A program made the translations under genes and the position numbers. A stretch of DNA of 64,000 nucleotides. It comes from Symbioplanes lichenis. GTDB taxonomy: Bacteria; Actinomycetota; Actinomycetes; Mycobacteriales; Micromonosporaceae. Below, in pieces: positions 1 to 8,805 of this stretch (the stretch's first letter is position 1; each line of letters starts with the position of its first letter). Location of the stretch: the NCBI RefSeq assembly GCF_030709675.1, contig NZ_JAUZQD010000007.1, positions 248,001-312,000 of the forward strand, read 5' to 3'. The notes beneath the pieces were generated by a model. The model saw only the letters and a program-made list of their open reading frames with translations. It did no database searches and had not been told where the DNA came from.

Positions 1-177
1 GGCGCCCAGCAGGCTCTGCTGCGTCACCGCCCCGGTCGCCGACTTGAGCAACATGTTCGCGCCGACGAGCGTGCCGCTGCTCGCCACCAGCAGGAAGGCG
101 CCCGCACCGAGCAGCCAGCGCGCCCACACCGGGGAACGGCGGCGTTTGACCCGCTTGACCCGCGCACTCTTCGGCAC
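1..177 (-). CDS. LytR-CpsA-Psr (LCP) family protein, N-terminal part only
   Basis: Only the first 59 codons lie in the window; the gene continues beyond base 1. The GTG start at 177 follows a GGGGAG ribosome site. The product begins with a basic cytoplasmic tail rich in K and R, then one membrane segment (about residues 19-40), then a stretch ending in TQQSLLGA. That layout and the LLG motif after the membrane helix resemble actinobacterial LCP proteins, which attach glycopolymers to peptidoglycan from the outer face of the membrane. The catalytic LCP domain is outside the window, so this is an inference from the N-terminus; any single-pass secreted protein could start similarly. Confidence 0.5.
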   Translation of the reverse strand, partial: MPKSARVKRVKRRRSPVWARWLLGAGAFLLVASSGTLVGANMLLKSATGAVTQQSLLGA

Positions 178-496
178 CGTGGCTCCCCTGTCTCCCGCTG
201 TGGTATCTCTCTACCCCGCAAAGACGGGAGCCGATGCCCGAAACATTGCGCCCGACGGGGAAGTCCTGATGGCGGCGGAAGGCTACAACATCACTCTGTG
301 GCTTTCCTGGCCGTTCCTCGTCACCATTCGTCACCGATCGCGGTGCCTTGAGGAACTGAGTGCAACCGGCCCGGCCGACCTTGGTCAAATGTCCGGAAAG
401 CCGTCGTCACGCAGCGTCCACCGGGCGCCCGAGGACTATGCGATGTGATTTCCGCAACGTCTTGATGGGCAACCGGTGCATGGCCTAGAAAAAGGC
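178..496. other. intergenic stretch without a recognised gene
   Basis: About 320 bp between two divergently oriented genes. It is less G+C-rich than its surroundings in parts and must hold promoters for both sides, but I could not pick convincing -10/-35 pairs. The open frame on the plus strand across 44-448 overlaps the LCP gene antisense and has no protein-like composition. Confidence 0.4.
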
Positions 497-1234
497 ATGG
501 ACCTCCGGCCCGAAGTCCCGCACGCCGCCCGCATCTGGAACTACTGGATGGGCGGCAAAGACAACTTCGCCGCCGACCGAGCCGCCGGCGACGCGGTCGC
601 CCGGGTCTATCCCGAGATCGCCACCATGGCCCGCGTCTCCCGCGGCTTCCTCATCCGAGCCGTGCGCCACCTGGCCTTCGAGGCCGGCATCGACCAGTTC
701 CTCGACATCGGCACCGGCCTCCCCACCATGCAGAACACCCACGAGGTCGCCCCCGCCGCCCGCGTCGTCTACGTCGACAACGACCCCATGGTCCTCGCCC
801 ACGCCCGCGCCCTCCTCAACGGCAGCCGCTACATCCAGGCCGACTACCACGACCCCGGCCGCATCCTCACCCAGGCCGCCGAGGTCCTCGACTTCGACCG
901 CCCCGTGGCCGTGATGTTCATGGGCGTCCTGGGCTACGAGCCGGACCTCGAGCTCGTCCGCTCCATCGTGGACCGAACCGTGGCGGGCCTCGTCCCCGGA
1001 AGCCACCTCGTCCTGTGGGACGGCACGAACACGTCGCCGGAGGTGGTGCGCGGGAGCGAGCGGCTGGCCCAGAGCGGCGGGGTGCCGTACATCCTGCGGA
1101 GCCCGGAGGAGATCGGGTCGCTGTTCGGGGACTTCAGGCTGCTCCCGCCCGGCCTGACCCAGATCACCCAGTGGCGGCCGGACGAGGCCGACCCCGAATA
1201 CATCGACGCGTACGGAGCCGTGGGCGTCCGCTGA
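497..1234 (+). CDS. SAM-dependent methyltransferase, PF04672 (DUF574) family
   Basis: A 245-residue protein with the hallmark PF04672 N-terminus (HAARIWNYWMGGKDNF), a glycine-rich SAM-binding loop (FLDIGTGLPT), an acidic strand end (VVYVDNDPMV) and an aromatic C-terminal half. The family is abundant in Streptomyces and relatives and its substrates are mostly unknown. A GTG at 476 would add seven residues, but family members start about 10-15 residues before the HAARIW motif, which fits ATG 497, preceded by an AAAAAGG purine run. The gene stands alone, ending one base from the convergent immunity-like gene. Its family is clear; its substrate cannot be predicted. Confidence 0.85.
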   Translation: MDLRPEVPHAARIWNYWMGGKDNFAADRAAGDAVARVYPEIATMARVSRGFLIRAVRHLAFEAGIDQFLDIGTGLPTMQNTHEVAPAARVVYVDNDPMVLAHARALLNGSRYIQADYHDPGRILTQAAEVLDFDRPVAVMFMGVLGYEPDLELVRSIVDRTVAGLVPGSHLVLWDGTNTSPEVVRGSERLAQSGGVPYILRSPEEIGSLFGDFRLLPPGLTQITQWRPDEADPEYIDAYGAVGVR

Positions 1235-1235
1235 G

Positions 1236-1718
1236 TCACAGGTCGTGCGGCTGCGTCCAGAAGGTGACCGAGGGACCGTAGGCGTCGCCCACCTCGACGG
1301 TGACGGTCAGATCCGGATGGCGGGCGGGCAGTACCCCGCGCCAGCAGGCCGCCACGTCGGCGGCAAGGCCCGGCAGTGCGTCCGCGTACGGATCGATGTC
1401 ACAGTTCACGAACAGGTCGAAGAACGTCACGGCATTGACGACCGCCTCGATGCGAGCCGACTCGTCAGGATAACGCTCGAACCACTCGTCGACGGCGGGC
1501 GCGGAGAACCGGTCAGCCAGGAACAGGCCGCCCCGATACCGTACGGTCGGCGGGTTGAACAGCCACCCGGCAGCGATGGCCGGACCCACCGCGGTGTCCT
1601 GGTTGAGATAGTCGGTGGGCGTCCAGCCGGCTGCGCTGTCGCCCCAGCCCGCGCGCCAGCGAACGAAGAATTGAGGCAGCGGGCGGCCCGGGTCGCCTGT
1701 CATCGACATCTCCCTCAC
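1236..1718 (-). CDS. putative immunity protein of the adjacent polymorphic toxin
   Basis: A 160-residue acidic protein with no signal peptide and no domain I recognise. The GTG start overlaps the toxin stop (GTGA) and is preceded by GGAGGAG inside the toxin's last codons, so the two genes are probably translationally coupled. In-frame ATGs follow at 1709 and 1703, and the second also has a GAGGGAG site. A small, soluble, unrecognised gene directly downstream of a C-terminal toxin domain is the standard position for a cognate immunity gene, so the call rests on context, not on sequence family. Confidence 0.5.
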   Translation of the reverse strand: MREMSMTGDPGRPLPQFFVRWRAGWGDSAAGWTPTDYLNQDTAVGPAIAAGWLFNPPTVRYRGGLFLADRFSAPAVDEWFERYPDESARIEAVVNAVTFFDLFVNCDIDPYADALPGLAADVAACWRGVLPARHPDLTVTVEVGDAYGPSVTFWTQPHDL

Positions 1719-2773
1719 GGGATCTCCTCCGGCGTGGCCGGCCGCACGTGCCGCCGCGCCTGGACGAAGACCTGGCCGGTGTCCGGATTGACGTTCGAAT
1801 CGTATTCAACGACGTGGGGCGTGGGGACACCGCCGTGCCCGCGACCCGTCAGGTCCACCCGTTTGACGGCATTCCCGGCAGAGTCGTAGACGGTGTAGTT
1901 CGTGATGTCGCCGGACTGCGGATCACGTTTGTAGAGGGTTCCAAGCGGCGGTCCGCCCTGCACTGGAAGCTTCCGGCCGACGTACTGCTCACCGTTCTTG
2001 ATCTGCCGGGTGGCCTTGGTCGGTGGCTTTCCGCCGCCCGGGCCGGACGAGCTGCGCCCGAGGAGCTTCGTGAGTTTGCGGAGCACCTCGCCGACCTCGC
2101 CGGCCATGCCCCGGAGCCGCGAAAGGCTGCTGATCAGGTCGCGCAGCCACTTGCTGATCTTCGCGGCCCACGCGGCGCACAGTGTGCTCACCTGCTCGAC
2201 GACCAACGGGGTCGCGAGTCCGAGCGACGCGACCTCTTCGATCGCATAGACAGTCAGCCGGGAGATCACGGTCGCGACGGCATCCCGGACCAGCATGCGC
2301 ACGCCGGCGACGAGAACACCGGCTGCCTCGGTCATGGCCGCCAGCGTGCCCGCGCACGTGGCGATGCCCTCGGCGGCGGCACGCTGCTGCGTCATCCAGG
2401 CCCGGTACGCCTCCGCGGCGGCTCCGGTCCATTCGGCGATGTCCCATCGCACGACGCGCTCGAGGTCGGCCGCTCGATCGTGCAGCATGGTGGCCACTTG
2501 GCGCCACGTCCGGGCGTGGGCGGCGATCTGGCCCGGGTCGCCGGCGAGCCGGTCGAGGGCCTCGGACAGCGGCTCGACGTGTTCGAGCAGCCATGCCACG
2601 CCGTATTGCAGGAGGGCGCCGGCCGGGTCGGAAAGCAGAGCGAGCGCGTCCAGCCCCGCCGAGACTGCCTCGAGGGAGCTGTCGACCCAGGAGCCGTTCT
2701 CGACGCCCTGACGAAGGGCCTCGACGTCTTCCGCGATCCATACGCCGGCCCATAGGTCGGCCGACGCGCTCAT
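1715..2773 (-). CDS. WXG100-type protein with C-terminal polymorphic toxin domain (type 24-like)
   Basis: A 352-residue protein. The N-terminal two thirds are helical with a WTG turn (EWTGAAAEAY) between two helices, the mark of WXG100/LXG-like substrates of type VII secretion. A hydrophobic helical stretch and a glycine/proline-rich linker follow. The last 70 residues (YKRDPQSGDITNYTVY ... VDLTGRGHGG ... PHVVEYD ... VRPATPEEIP) match my memory of the polymorphic toxin type 24 domain. The start at 2773 overlaps the upstream stop (ATGA) and the end overlaps the next start, giving a tight three-gene unit: secretion partner, toxin, immunity. The toxin activity of type 24 domains is inferred in the literature, probably nucleic-acid directed; I cannot assign catalytic residues here. 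Confidence 0.7.
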   Translation of the reverse strand: MSASADLWAGVWIAEDVEALRQGVENGSWVDSSLEAVSAGLDALALLSDPAGALLQYGVAWLLEHVEPLSEALDRLAGDPGQIAAHARTWRQVATMLHDRAADLERVVRWDIAEWTGAAAEAYRAWMTQQRAAAEGIATCAGTLAAMTEAAGVLVAGVRMLVRDAVATVISRLTVYAIEEVASLGLATPLVVEQVSTLCAAWAAKISKWLRDLISSLSRLRGMAGEVGEVLRKLTKLLGRSSSGPGGGKPPTKATRQIKNGEQYVGRKLPVQGGPPLGTLYKRDPQSGDITNYTVYDSAGNAVKRVDLTGRGHGGVPTPHVVEYDSNVNPDTGQVFVQARRHVRPATPEEIP

Positions 2774-3075
2774 CGCGCATTCCGGAGCCGCTCGGCTGCC
2801 CGCAGGTCGGAGGCTTCGTAGCCTGCGGCCACGGCGCGCAGGGCCTCCGCTGTGTCGTGCACGGCCGTTGCCGCAGCCGCGATTCCGTCGAGCACTTCGT
2901 CCTGGAGGACGCCGAGGAACGCCGGGACCAGCTGACACAGATCCCCGTACACGCCGGCCGCCATCCGTACGGGGAGGCCTGCTCGATGCGCGTCGGCCAG
3001 GCCGGCGCCGATCTCGTCGACGTGCCCCGCGTGCGCCACGAGGTCGGGCAGGGGGACCTGCATCTGGTCGGTCAT
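2770..3075 (-). CDS. type VII secretion target / ESX-associated small helical protein
   Basis: A 101-residue, mostly helical, acidic protein of the kind annotated as type VII secretion target (PF10824-like). It has the size and helical-hairpin composition of WXG100 relatives, but no W-x-G is visible. ATG 3075 follows a GGGAGG site at ideal spacing. It is the first gene of the toxin module and overlaps the toxin start by four bases. Such partners commonly pair with a longer WXG-domain toxin for export. No ESX secretion machinery genes (EccC, EccD) lie in the window. Confidence 0.6.
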   Translation of the reverse strand: MTDQMQVPLPDLVAHAGHVDEIGAGLADAHRAGLPVRMAAGVYGDLCQLVPAFLGVLQDEVLDGIAAAATAVHDTAEALRAVAAGYEASDLRAAERLRNAR

Positions 3076-3131
3076 CGCGCCTCCCTGCCGTGGGCCCTCT
3101 CAACTCCCACGGCCCGGGGCGCGGCGGTGGT

Positions 3132-3869
3132 TCAGGCGGCGTCGGGGAAGTCGGGCTGCTCGGGGCCGTGGGGGATGTCGATGCGGGGTTCGCCGGTGCG
3201 GAGGGCTCGGAGGATGACCCGGGCGACGTATTCGGGGGAGTGGGGGATCAGGCCGCCCGGGCGGACGACGGTGCGGTCCTGGAACATGCCGCCGCCGAAT
3301 TCGGTGGCGGTGATGGAGGGGAGGAGGAGGGTGACTTGGATGTTGTCGTCGGCCAGTTCGAGGCGGGCGACGTCGGTGAGCATGTTGACGGCGGATTTGG
3401 TGGCGGCGTAGGCGCCTACGGCCGGGGTGGCGCGGCCGGTGCTGCCGGAGCTGATGTTGACGATGTTGCCTCCTCCGGCGGTGCGGAGGTGGGGGAGGAC
3501 CGCCTGGATGCCGTGGACGATGCTGACGACGTTGAGGTCGAGGAGCTTCAGGTACTCGAGGGGGTCGATGTCCTCGATGCGGTGGTGGTAGCTGGCTCCG
3601 GCGTTGTTGACCAGGGCGTCGATCCGGCCGTGGCGGTCGAAGGCGGCGGTGGTCAGGGCGGTCCACGCGTCGGGGTCGGTGACGTCGGCCGGGACGGCGA
3701 GGGCGTCGCTGAGTTCCTTGCTCAGGGCGTCCAGGCGGTCGGCGCGGCGGGCGGCGAGGACGGGGTGGGCGCCGGCTTCGTGCAGGAGGCGGGCGGTGGC
3801 CTCGCCGATGCCGGAGGACGCCCCGGTGACGATGACGACCTTGCCGGCGAGCGGGGACTGTGCTGTCAC
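3132..3869 (-). CDS. short-chain dehydrogenase/reductase (SDR)
   Basis: A 245-residue classical SDR. It shows the NAD(P)-binding TGASSGIG loop near the N-terminus, NNAG, the catalytic Ser, Tyr and Lys (NISSGS, then YAATKSA) and the usual length. GTG 3869 has a GAGGAA site six bases upstream; the longer open frame to 4187 is composition only. The gene follows the NmrA-like gene by 20 bp in the same direction and may be cotranscribed with it. Substrate unknown; the Arg-Arg after the second strand (AARRADR) favours NADPH. Confidence 0.85.
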   Translation of the reverse strand: MTAQSPLAGKVVIVTGASSGIGEATARLLHEAGAHPVLAARRADRLDALSKELSDALAVPADVTDPDAWTALTTAAFDRHGRIDALVNNAGASYHHRIEDIDPLEYLKLLDLNVVSIVHGIQAVLPHLRTAGGGNIVNISSGSTGRATPAVGAYAATKSAVNMLTDVARLELADDNIQVTLLLPSITATEFGGGMFQDRTVVRPGGLIPHSPEYVARVILRALRTGEPRIDIPHGPEQPDFPDAA

Positions 3870-3889
3870 GGGTTCCTCGATCCGATCTG

Positions 3890-4762
3890 TCAGGCGTCGA
3901 CGGCCGGCTTGAGCACGTCGAGGCACCACTGGCGGAACGTGGTGCCGCCGAGAGGCGTACCCAGGATGGTGTGGTCCAAGCCGTTGTCCTTGGCCACGAG
4001 CATGTCGACGCGGCCGTGGGCCATCGCCTCGGAGACGCCCTGGCTCCGGGCGAGCTGCAGGGTCGCCTCGGGCGTCGTGCGCTGGTAGCGCACCGGCCGG
4101 CCGAGCACGTCCGACATGACGGCGGCGAGGTCGTTCTGGCTCAGCAGCTCCGGGCCGAGCACCGGGACCTCCTCGTAGCCGGTCCACGTGTCGTCGCGCA
4201 GCAGCCGGGCGGCGACGGCGGCGATGTCCCGGGTGGCGACGAGCGGCAGGGGGCGCTCGGGGTCGTACACGGCGGTGAAAATGCCCTGGCTCTTGATCAG
4301 CCCGGCCTGGCGCAGCAGGTTGTCCATGAAGGACGGCATGGTGAGGGCCCGATACGGTACGCCTGTCGCGGCGATCAGGTCGTCCATGGCGAGCGAGGCG
4401 GTGACGTAGCCCGCGTTGCCGGCGACGGCCGTGCCCCGGCCCAGCGCGGAGACGCCGACGACCCGGCCGACGGACGGGAACGCCTCGATGGCCGCCCGCG
4501 CGAACCCCGAGAAGGCGGCTTCCAAGCTCGGGGCGTGCGGGTCCGGCGGCACGAGCCAGAAAACCGCGCCGGCCCCCGCGAAGGCGTCGGCGACGACGGC
4601 CGGGTCGCTGTGCGAGCCACGTACGACCTCGGCCTGCTCGGCGACGCCCGGCGCGAGCCGCGCGGGGTCCCGGGCCACCACCCGCAGCGGCGTGCCGGTG
4701 GAAAGGATGTTCTGCACGACCTGGCGGCCGATCGCGCTCGTCGGCGCGGTGATCACGATCAT
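3890..4762 (-). CDS. NmrA-like NAD(P)H-binding protein (atypical SDR)
   Basis: A 290-residue Rossmann protein starting MIVITAPTSAIGRQVV, where the GxxGxxG loop is modified as in NmrA/HSCARG-type SDRs. The Y-x3-K catalytic pair of classical SDRs is absent. The C-terminal half resembles NAD(P)-binding proteins that use or sense quinones or redox state. ATG 4762 leaves a 69-bp divergent gap to the LysR gene at 4832, a common pairing in which the LysR protein controls the neighbour. Confidence 0.75.
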   Translation of the reverse strand: MIVITAPTSAIGRQVVQNILSTGTPLRVVARDPARLAPGVAEQAEVVRGSHSDPAVVADAFAGAGAVFWLVPPDPHAPSLEAAFSGFARAAIEAFPSVGRVVGVSALGRGTAVAGNAGYVTASLAMDDLIAATGVPYRALTMPSFMDNLLRQAGLIKSQGIFTAVYDPERPLPLVATRDIAAVAARLLRDDTWTGYEEVPVLGPELLSQNDLAAVMSDVLGRPVRYQRTTPEATLQLARSQGVSEAMAHGRVDMLVAKDNGLDHTILGTPLGGTTFRQWCLDVLKPAVDA

Positions 4763-4831
4763 GCGTCCAGTCAACGGCCGTCCGCCGGAAAGCGGAAAGA
4801 CCGTCTCCCTCTGGATTGATACCCTCGCGGT
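4763..4831. promoter_or_regulatory. divergent promoter region, NmrA-like gene / LysR gene
   Basis: The 69-bp gap must hold both start sites. It contains a CCGC-N6-GCGG inverted repeat (CCGCCGGAAAGCGG) and an A+T-richer GGATTGATACC patch, either of which could be the LysR binding site. There is no clear Shine-Dalgarno before ATG 4832. Confidence 0.35.
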
Positions 4832-5698
4832 ATGGGTGACCTCGAGACGCGGCAGCTGCGCTACTTCGTGGCGGTGGCCGAGGAGCGGCATTTCGGGCGG
4901 GCGGCCGAGCGGCTCGGCATGGCCCAGCCGCCGCTCTCCCGGGCCATCCGCGAGCTCGAACGGCAGCTCGGCGTGCAGTTGCTGATCCGCACCACGCGCC
5001 AGGTCAGCCTCACGCCGGCCGGAGAGGCGCTGCTGACGGACGCCCGCACGGCGCTGGACGCGGTCGCCGCCGCCGCCCGCCGCGCCCGTCGCGCCGGCCA
5101 GCCGGTCCAGGCCCTGCGCCTCGCGCTCAAGGCCGACTACGACGCGGGCCTACTGCCCAAGATCCTTGACGCGTACGCCGCCCAGCCCGTCGAACTCCAA
5201 CTGGGCGGCCGTGGTGAGCAGCTCCCCGCCCTGCACGACGGCCGGGCCGACGTCGCGCTGCTGGTGACTCCCTTCGACGACCGTGGCCTCGATCACGAGC
5301 CACTGGTGACGGGGCCGCGGGTGGTCGCCCTGGCGGCCGGGTCGCCGCTGGCCGCGCGGGAGACCGTACGGCTGGCCGACCTGACCGGATGGCGCCTCCC
5401 GGACGGCACCCGGGCCGACCGGGGCGGCCGGGAGCCGTTGCCGCCCGGCTACCGCAGCCCGTTCGACCTGCTGCAGATCTTCAACCTGATCGAGGTCGGG
5501 GAGATCGTGTGGTTCCTGCCGGAGTGGCTGGCCCGGCGCTATCCCCGGCCGAACATCGCCTACCGGCCGGTCGAGGGCCTGGACCCGGTCACGCTCGCCG
5601 TGGCGTGGCCGGCCGAGTCCCGGTCCCCGGCCGTGGCGGCCTTCGTGCAGACCGCCCTGCGCGTGGCCCGCGAGTCACGCCTCGAAGTGTGTAGGTGA
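4832..5698 (+). CDS. LysR-family transcriptional regulator
   Basis: A 288-residue protein with the LysR winged helix at residues 4-63 (LRYFVAVAEERHFGRAAERL, then QPPLSRAIRELE), a linker helix and a type 2 periplasmic-binding-like effector domain. It probably controls the divergent NmrA-like/SDR pair. The effector domain is slightly short in its middle but continuous. The effector ligand cannot be predicted. Confidence 0.85.
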   Translation: MGDLETRQLRYFVAVAEERHFGRAAERLGMAQPPLSRAIRELERQLGVQLLIRTTRQVSLTPAGEALLTDARTALDAVAAAARRARRAGQPVQALRLALKADYDAGLLPKILDAYAAQPVELQLGGRGEQLPALHDGRADVALLVTPFDDRGLDHEPLVTGPRVVALAAGSPLAARETVRLADLTGWRLPDGTRADRGGREPLPPGYRSPFDLLQIFNLIEVGEIVWFLPEWLARRYPRPNIAYRPVEGLDPVTLAVAWPAESRSPAVAAFVQTALRVARESRLEVCR

Positions 5699-5757
5699 AT
5701 GCATAGGGGCTCTCCCGAGACTGCGGACGACATCCGTACGTCCGGGAAGGAAACAGG

Positions 5758-7070
5758 ATGCGACTCTCTCGATGGCGCGTGGGCGTGGCGATCGCCGCGG
5801 CGATGACGGTGGGGGCCGGGGGCGGGGCGATTGCCACCGCGGCGGTTCGGCAGGCGGCGGCGGGGCAGACGGGCACGGTCGTCAACACGTGTACGAACCC
5901 GGTGCTCGATCGGGACCTGACCGGCTGGGGCAAGCACGGCACCGGCGCCACGCCGGGCCGGGTCGCGGTGACCGGGCACGTGGTGGCCGACTACGCATAC
6001 TCGCAGCCAGCAGCAACGGGGTGAACCCCGAGATGTATCTGCCGCAGAAGGATGTCTCGCCCGGCGAGGTGTGGACCTTCGCCATGGACACGTGGGTGAG
6101 CGGCTCGGCTTCGGCGCCCGCGGTGGCCATGCAGGTCGACTGGTACAGCGCGAGCAGCAGCTACCTCGGGCACACCGAGGGCGCGCCGGTGCCGGTGGCC
6201 GCGAGCAGCGCCGAGCAGTGGACCCGGGTCGCCGGGGACTTCACCGTGCCGGCCGGGGCGGCGCGGGCCAATGTCACCGCGCAGCTGACGGCACCCGCCG
6301 GGATGACGTGGCGGGCGACGGCGTGCGACTACCGGCCCATCAGCGCCGGAAGCAACCCGCCCGCGGAAACCGGCACGGCGGCGGGCATCTTCGGGTGGGG
6401 GACGCCGTTGCCGGAGTCCGATGAGTTCAACTACGGCAGCGCCACGGCGCCGGCCGCGCCGGATGCGAGCAAGTGGAACTCCGCCGGCACCGGTCCGAAC
6501 ACCTGCTATGCGGGACACAACGGCAACGGCCTGCGCTGCGAGGCGAACACCCGGGTGGTCGGGACCTACGCGCGGATGACCGGCGAGGCCAACGGCGAGA
6601 CCGGGTGGCTCGGCAGCAAGCGCGAGCAGAAGTACGGCCGGTGGGAGGTCCGCGCGCGGTCCCAGGCGACCGGGGCGGCGAGCAGCCGGCAGTACCACCC
6701 CGTGCTGATCACCTGGCCCTCGAACGACGAGTGGCCGGAGGGCGCGGAGTACGACTTCCTGGAGAACAGCGCTCCTGGCGAGGACTGTGCCGGAGCGTTC
6801 CTGCACTATCCCAACCACCAGCCCAAGACGCAGGAGCACGCCGAGAAGTGTGGCGTGGACCTGACGCAGTGGCACAACTTCGGCTTCGAGTGGACGTCGC
6901 AGGGGTTGAAGGGCTACATCGACGGGGTGCAGTGGTTCTCCTACAACGGTGACTGCATCCAGTGCGCGCCGGGCCCGATGAACCTGACGATCCAGCTGGA
7001 CAACTTCTTCGGCAGCAACCTCCAGCCCGCCGTCTTCGACATCGACTGGGCCCGCGTGTACGCGCTTTAA
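5758..7070 (+). pseudogene. secreted glycoside hydrolase family 16 (beta-1,3-glucanase type), frameshifted
   Basis: ATG 5758 follows GGGAAGGAAAC and encodes a signal peptide (residues 1-35) and the start of a carbohydrate-binding-like domain. This frame hits TGA at 6022-6024, while the protein continues without interruption in the frame one base earlier from about 6000 (NGVNPEMYLPQKDV onward) to TAA 7068-7070. Restoring one missing base near 6004-6012 gives a single protein of about 437 residues. The second half is a GH16 domain with the catalytic E-x-D-x-x-E motif (EYDFLE, 6747-6764). Family members hydrolyse beta-1,3(-1,4)-glucans outside the cell. The break is either a genuine one-base deletion or a sequencing error; downstream codons look intact, so any inactivation is recent. 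Confidence 0.8.
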
Positions 7071-7087
7071 CCCCCTACATTGGACAT

Positions 7088-7600
7088 GTGGGGGAAGAAA
7101 GGGCGGCCGTCCGGCGGCGCTGCGCGGCTCTGGTCCGCCGGCTGACGCGCGCCACCGGCCTGCCGGCGCCGTTCGAGCTGGCCGCCTTTCTCGCCGCGTA
7201 CAGCGAGCACTTCTCCGGCCGGCCGATCGAGCTGCTGGCCCTGGCCCCGGACGAGATGCCCGCCGGGGTCTGCGGCCTGTGGCTCGCGATGGCCGGCCGG
7301 GACGTGATCGGCTTCCCGGCCGGGGTCGGCCGCACCCACCGCGACCACATCGTGCTGCACGAGGTCGGCCACATGCTGGCCGGCCACACGAGCATCTCCG
7401 GCCCGGCGGCGCTGCTGCCCGACCTCGACCCCGAGATGGTCCGCGCGGTGCTGGGCCGCTCGGTCTACGACGACGTGCAGGAGCAAGAGGCCGAGCTGAT
7501 CGCCTCATTGATCCTGCAGCGGTCGCTGTCCACGACCCCCACCCGCGATCGCCCGTACGATCCCGTGGTCGAACGCCTACGCCGGGCCCTCGACGACTAA
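7088..7600 (+). CDS. ImmA/IrrE-type metallopeptidase domain protein
   Basis: A 170-residue protein with the zinc motif HEVGH at residues 91-95 (IVLHEVGHMLAGH) and a downstream acidic segment (EQEAELIASLIL) that supplies the third ligand in ImmA/IrrE peptidases. These enzymes cleave XRE repressors in several systems. GTG 7088 is chosen because it is the first start after the GH16 stop in frame. The last 24 bases overlap the 3' end of the convergent membrane-protein gene, and an XRE gene lies beyond it: the three families recur together in actinobacteria. Confidence 0.75.
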   Translation: MGEERAAVRRRCAALVRRLTRATGLPAPFELAAFLAAYSEHFSGRPIELLALAPDEMPAGVCGLWLAMAGRDVIGFPAGVGRTHRDHIVLHEVGHMLAGHTSISGPAALLPDLDPEMVRAVLGRSVYDDVQEQEAELIASLILQRSLSTTPTRDRPYDPVVERLRRALDD

Positions 7601-8695
7601 GCGGTTGTAGGCGGCGCTCACCTGTTCGAGGTGGCGCACCACGGCGGCGAGGTCGGGCTCGTCCTCGTCCGGGGGAGCCGCGTCGTGTGCGGGCAGCCCG
7701 GCGCGCAGAGCCGCCAGACCGGCTGCGAGGATCGCCGCGTCGCGGGTGGCCCGGGAGGTGGAGGCTTGGTCGATCGCGGCCAGGGTCTCCGGGCGTACAT
7801 GGGCGGCGGCGGCGAGGCGGCCGTCCTGGATCTCCACCACGCGCCGGTAGAGGCGCAAGCGGGCGCCCGGGGCGGACACCGGCAGGACCGCGTGCGGGCG
7901 CACCTCGCGGATGGCCTCCCACAGCGGTTGCAGCCGGCGGATCGCGCGGCGGTGGTCGACGGCCCGGCCCACGACGCGGATCAGCACCGCGAGCACCACC
8001 AGCGCCAGCGCGGTCGCCGGGACCACGGTGGCGACGATCAGCTCGAGCAGGCCGTAGCGGTCGCCCGTGATCATCAGGTCGGGGTCGATGCGCCCGACGA
8101 CCAGGGCGCCGATGCGACCCGCGAGGTAGAGCATGCCGACGGCGCAGGACCACGCGTAGAGACGCAGGCTCAGGCGCAGGTGGCGATCGTCGACGCGGGC
8201 GGCGTACCGGCGCAGGAGCAGGACCATCGCGCTCAGGGTGACCGCCAGATAGCCGGTGTAGACCAGGTAGTAGGCGACCACCCCGGCCGGCGCGTCGGGG
8301 GAGGTGAAGCGGCCGGCGGCGGTCGGCGTGGCGAGGAAGAACGCGGTCAGGCCGGCCAGCGCGGCGACGAGCGGAATCAGCCAGCGGCGCGACAGCGTGC
8401 CGGCGCGGGGGCGGTCGTGCAGGATGTGCACCATGCCGACCTGCATGAGGTAGGCCGCGATCAGCGTGGTGCCGTTGCCGGTGAGCTGGCCCAGGTTGCT
8501 GATCAGCGCGTTCTGCAGCTCGCGGGCTGCGGGCGACTGCACGAGGAACGACACGCCCAGGATGCCCAGCGCGCCGGTGAAGGCGCCGCGCGCGGGCGAG
8601 GCCGGAGCGCCGCGGCGGTGGGCCGTCACCGCGGTCGACACCAGGAGCACCCCCATGGTGGCGAATGCCCCGTTGACCGCGGCCGCGTGCGACAT
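7577..8695 (-). CDS. MAB_1171c-family polytopic membrane protein (DUF6545-like)
   Basis: A 372-residue protein with about seven membrane helices in the first 240 residues, then a soluble helical domain (RAIRRLQPLWEAIREVRPHAVLP onward) typical of the MAB_1171c putative transporter family. ATG 8695 is the first start after the palindromic site at 8722-8741. The usual neighbours of this family, an XRE regulator (upstream) and an ImmA/IrrE protein (convergent, overlapping by 24 bp), are both present. Transport activity of the family is not demonstrated. A role in signalling or defence is equally possible. Confidence 0.75.
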   Translation of the reverse strand: MSHAAAVNGAFATMGVLLVSTAVTAHRRGAPASPARGAFTGALGILGVSFLVQSPAARELQNALISNLGQLTGNGTTLIAAYLMQVGMVHILHDRPRAGTLSRRWLIPLVAALAGLTAFFLATPTAAGRFTSPDAPAGVVAYYLVYTGYLAVTLSAMVLLLRRYAARVDDRHLRLSLRLYAWSCAVGMLYLAGRIGALVVGRIDPDLMITGDRYGLLELIVATVVPATALALVVLAVLIRVVGRAVDHRRAIRRLQPLWEAIREVRPHAVLPVSAPGARLRLYRRVVEIQDGRLAAAAHVRPETLAAIDQASTSRATRDAAILAAGLAALRAGLPAHDAAPPDEDEPDLAAVVRHLEQVSAAYNRLVVEGPA

Positions 8696-8721
8696 CGATC
8701 GAAGAGTACCACTGCGTTCAT

Positions 8722-8741
8722 CTACTGACAGTAGACACTGT
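8722..8741. promoter_or_regulatory. candidate operator of the XRE regulator: overlapping inverted repeats
   Basis: CTACTG-A-CAGTAG (8722-8734) overlaps ACAGT-AGAC-ACTGT (8728-8741). Both dyads lie 27-46 bp upstream of the membrane-protein start and downstream of the XRE gene end, where a repressor of the membrane gene would bind. Confidence 0.45.
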
Positions 8742-8805
8742 GGACGACCGCATCTACTCTCAGGAGAGCCGATGCGCGCCACGGGGGTGGGTTATGCGGG
8801 GGGAG

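Noticed and set aside
24..448. ORFs on both strands at the left edge
   Set aside because: Neither has protein-like composition. The LCP frame starting at 177 has a ribosome site, a membrane helix and a family-like ending.
2868..4088. 406-codon plus-strand frame over the SDR and toxin genes
   Set aside because: Gly/Val/Asp-rich composition typical of antisense reading; the SDR and NmrA-like genes on the other strand have clear motifs.
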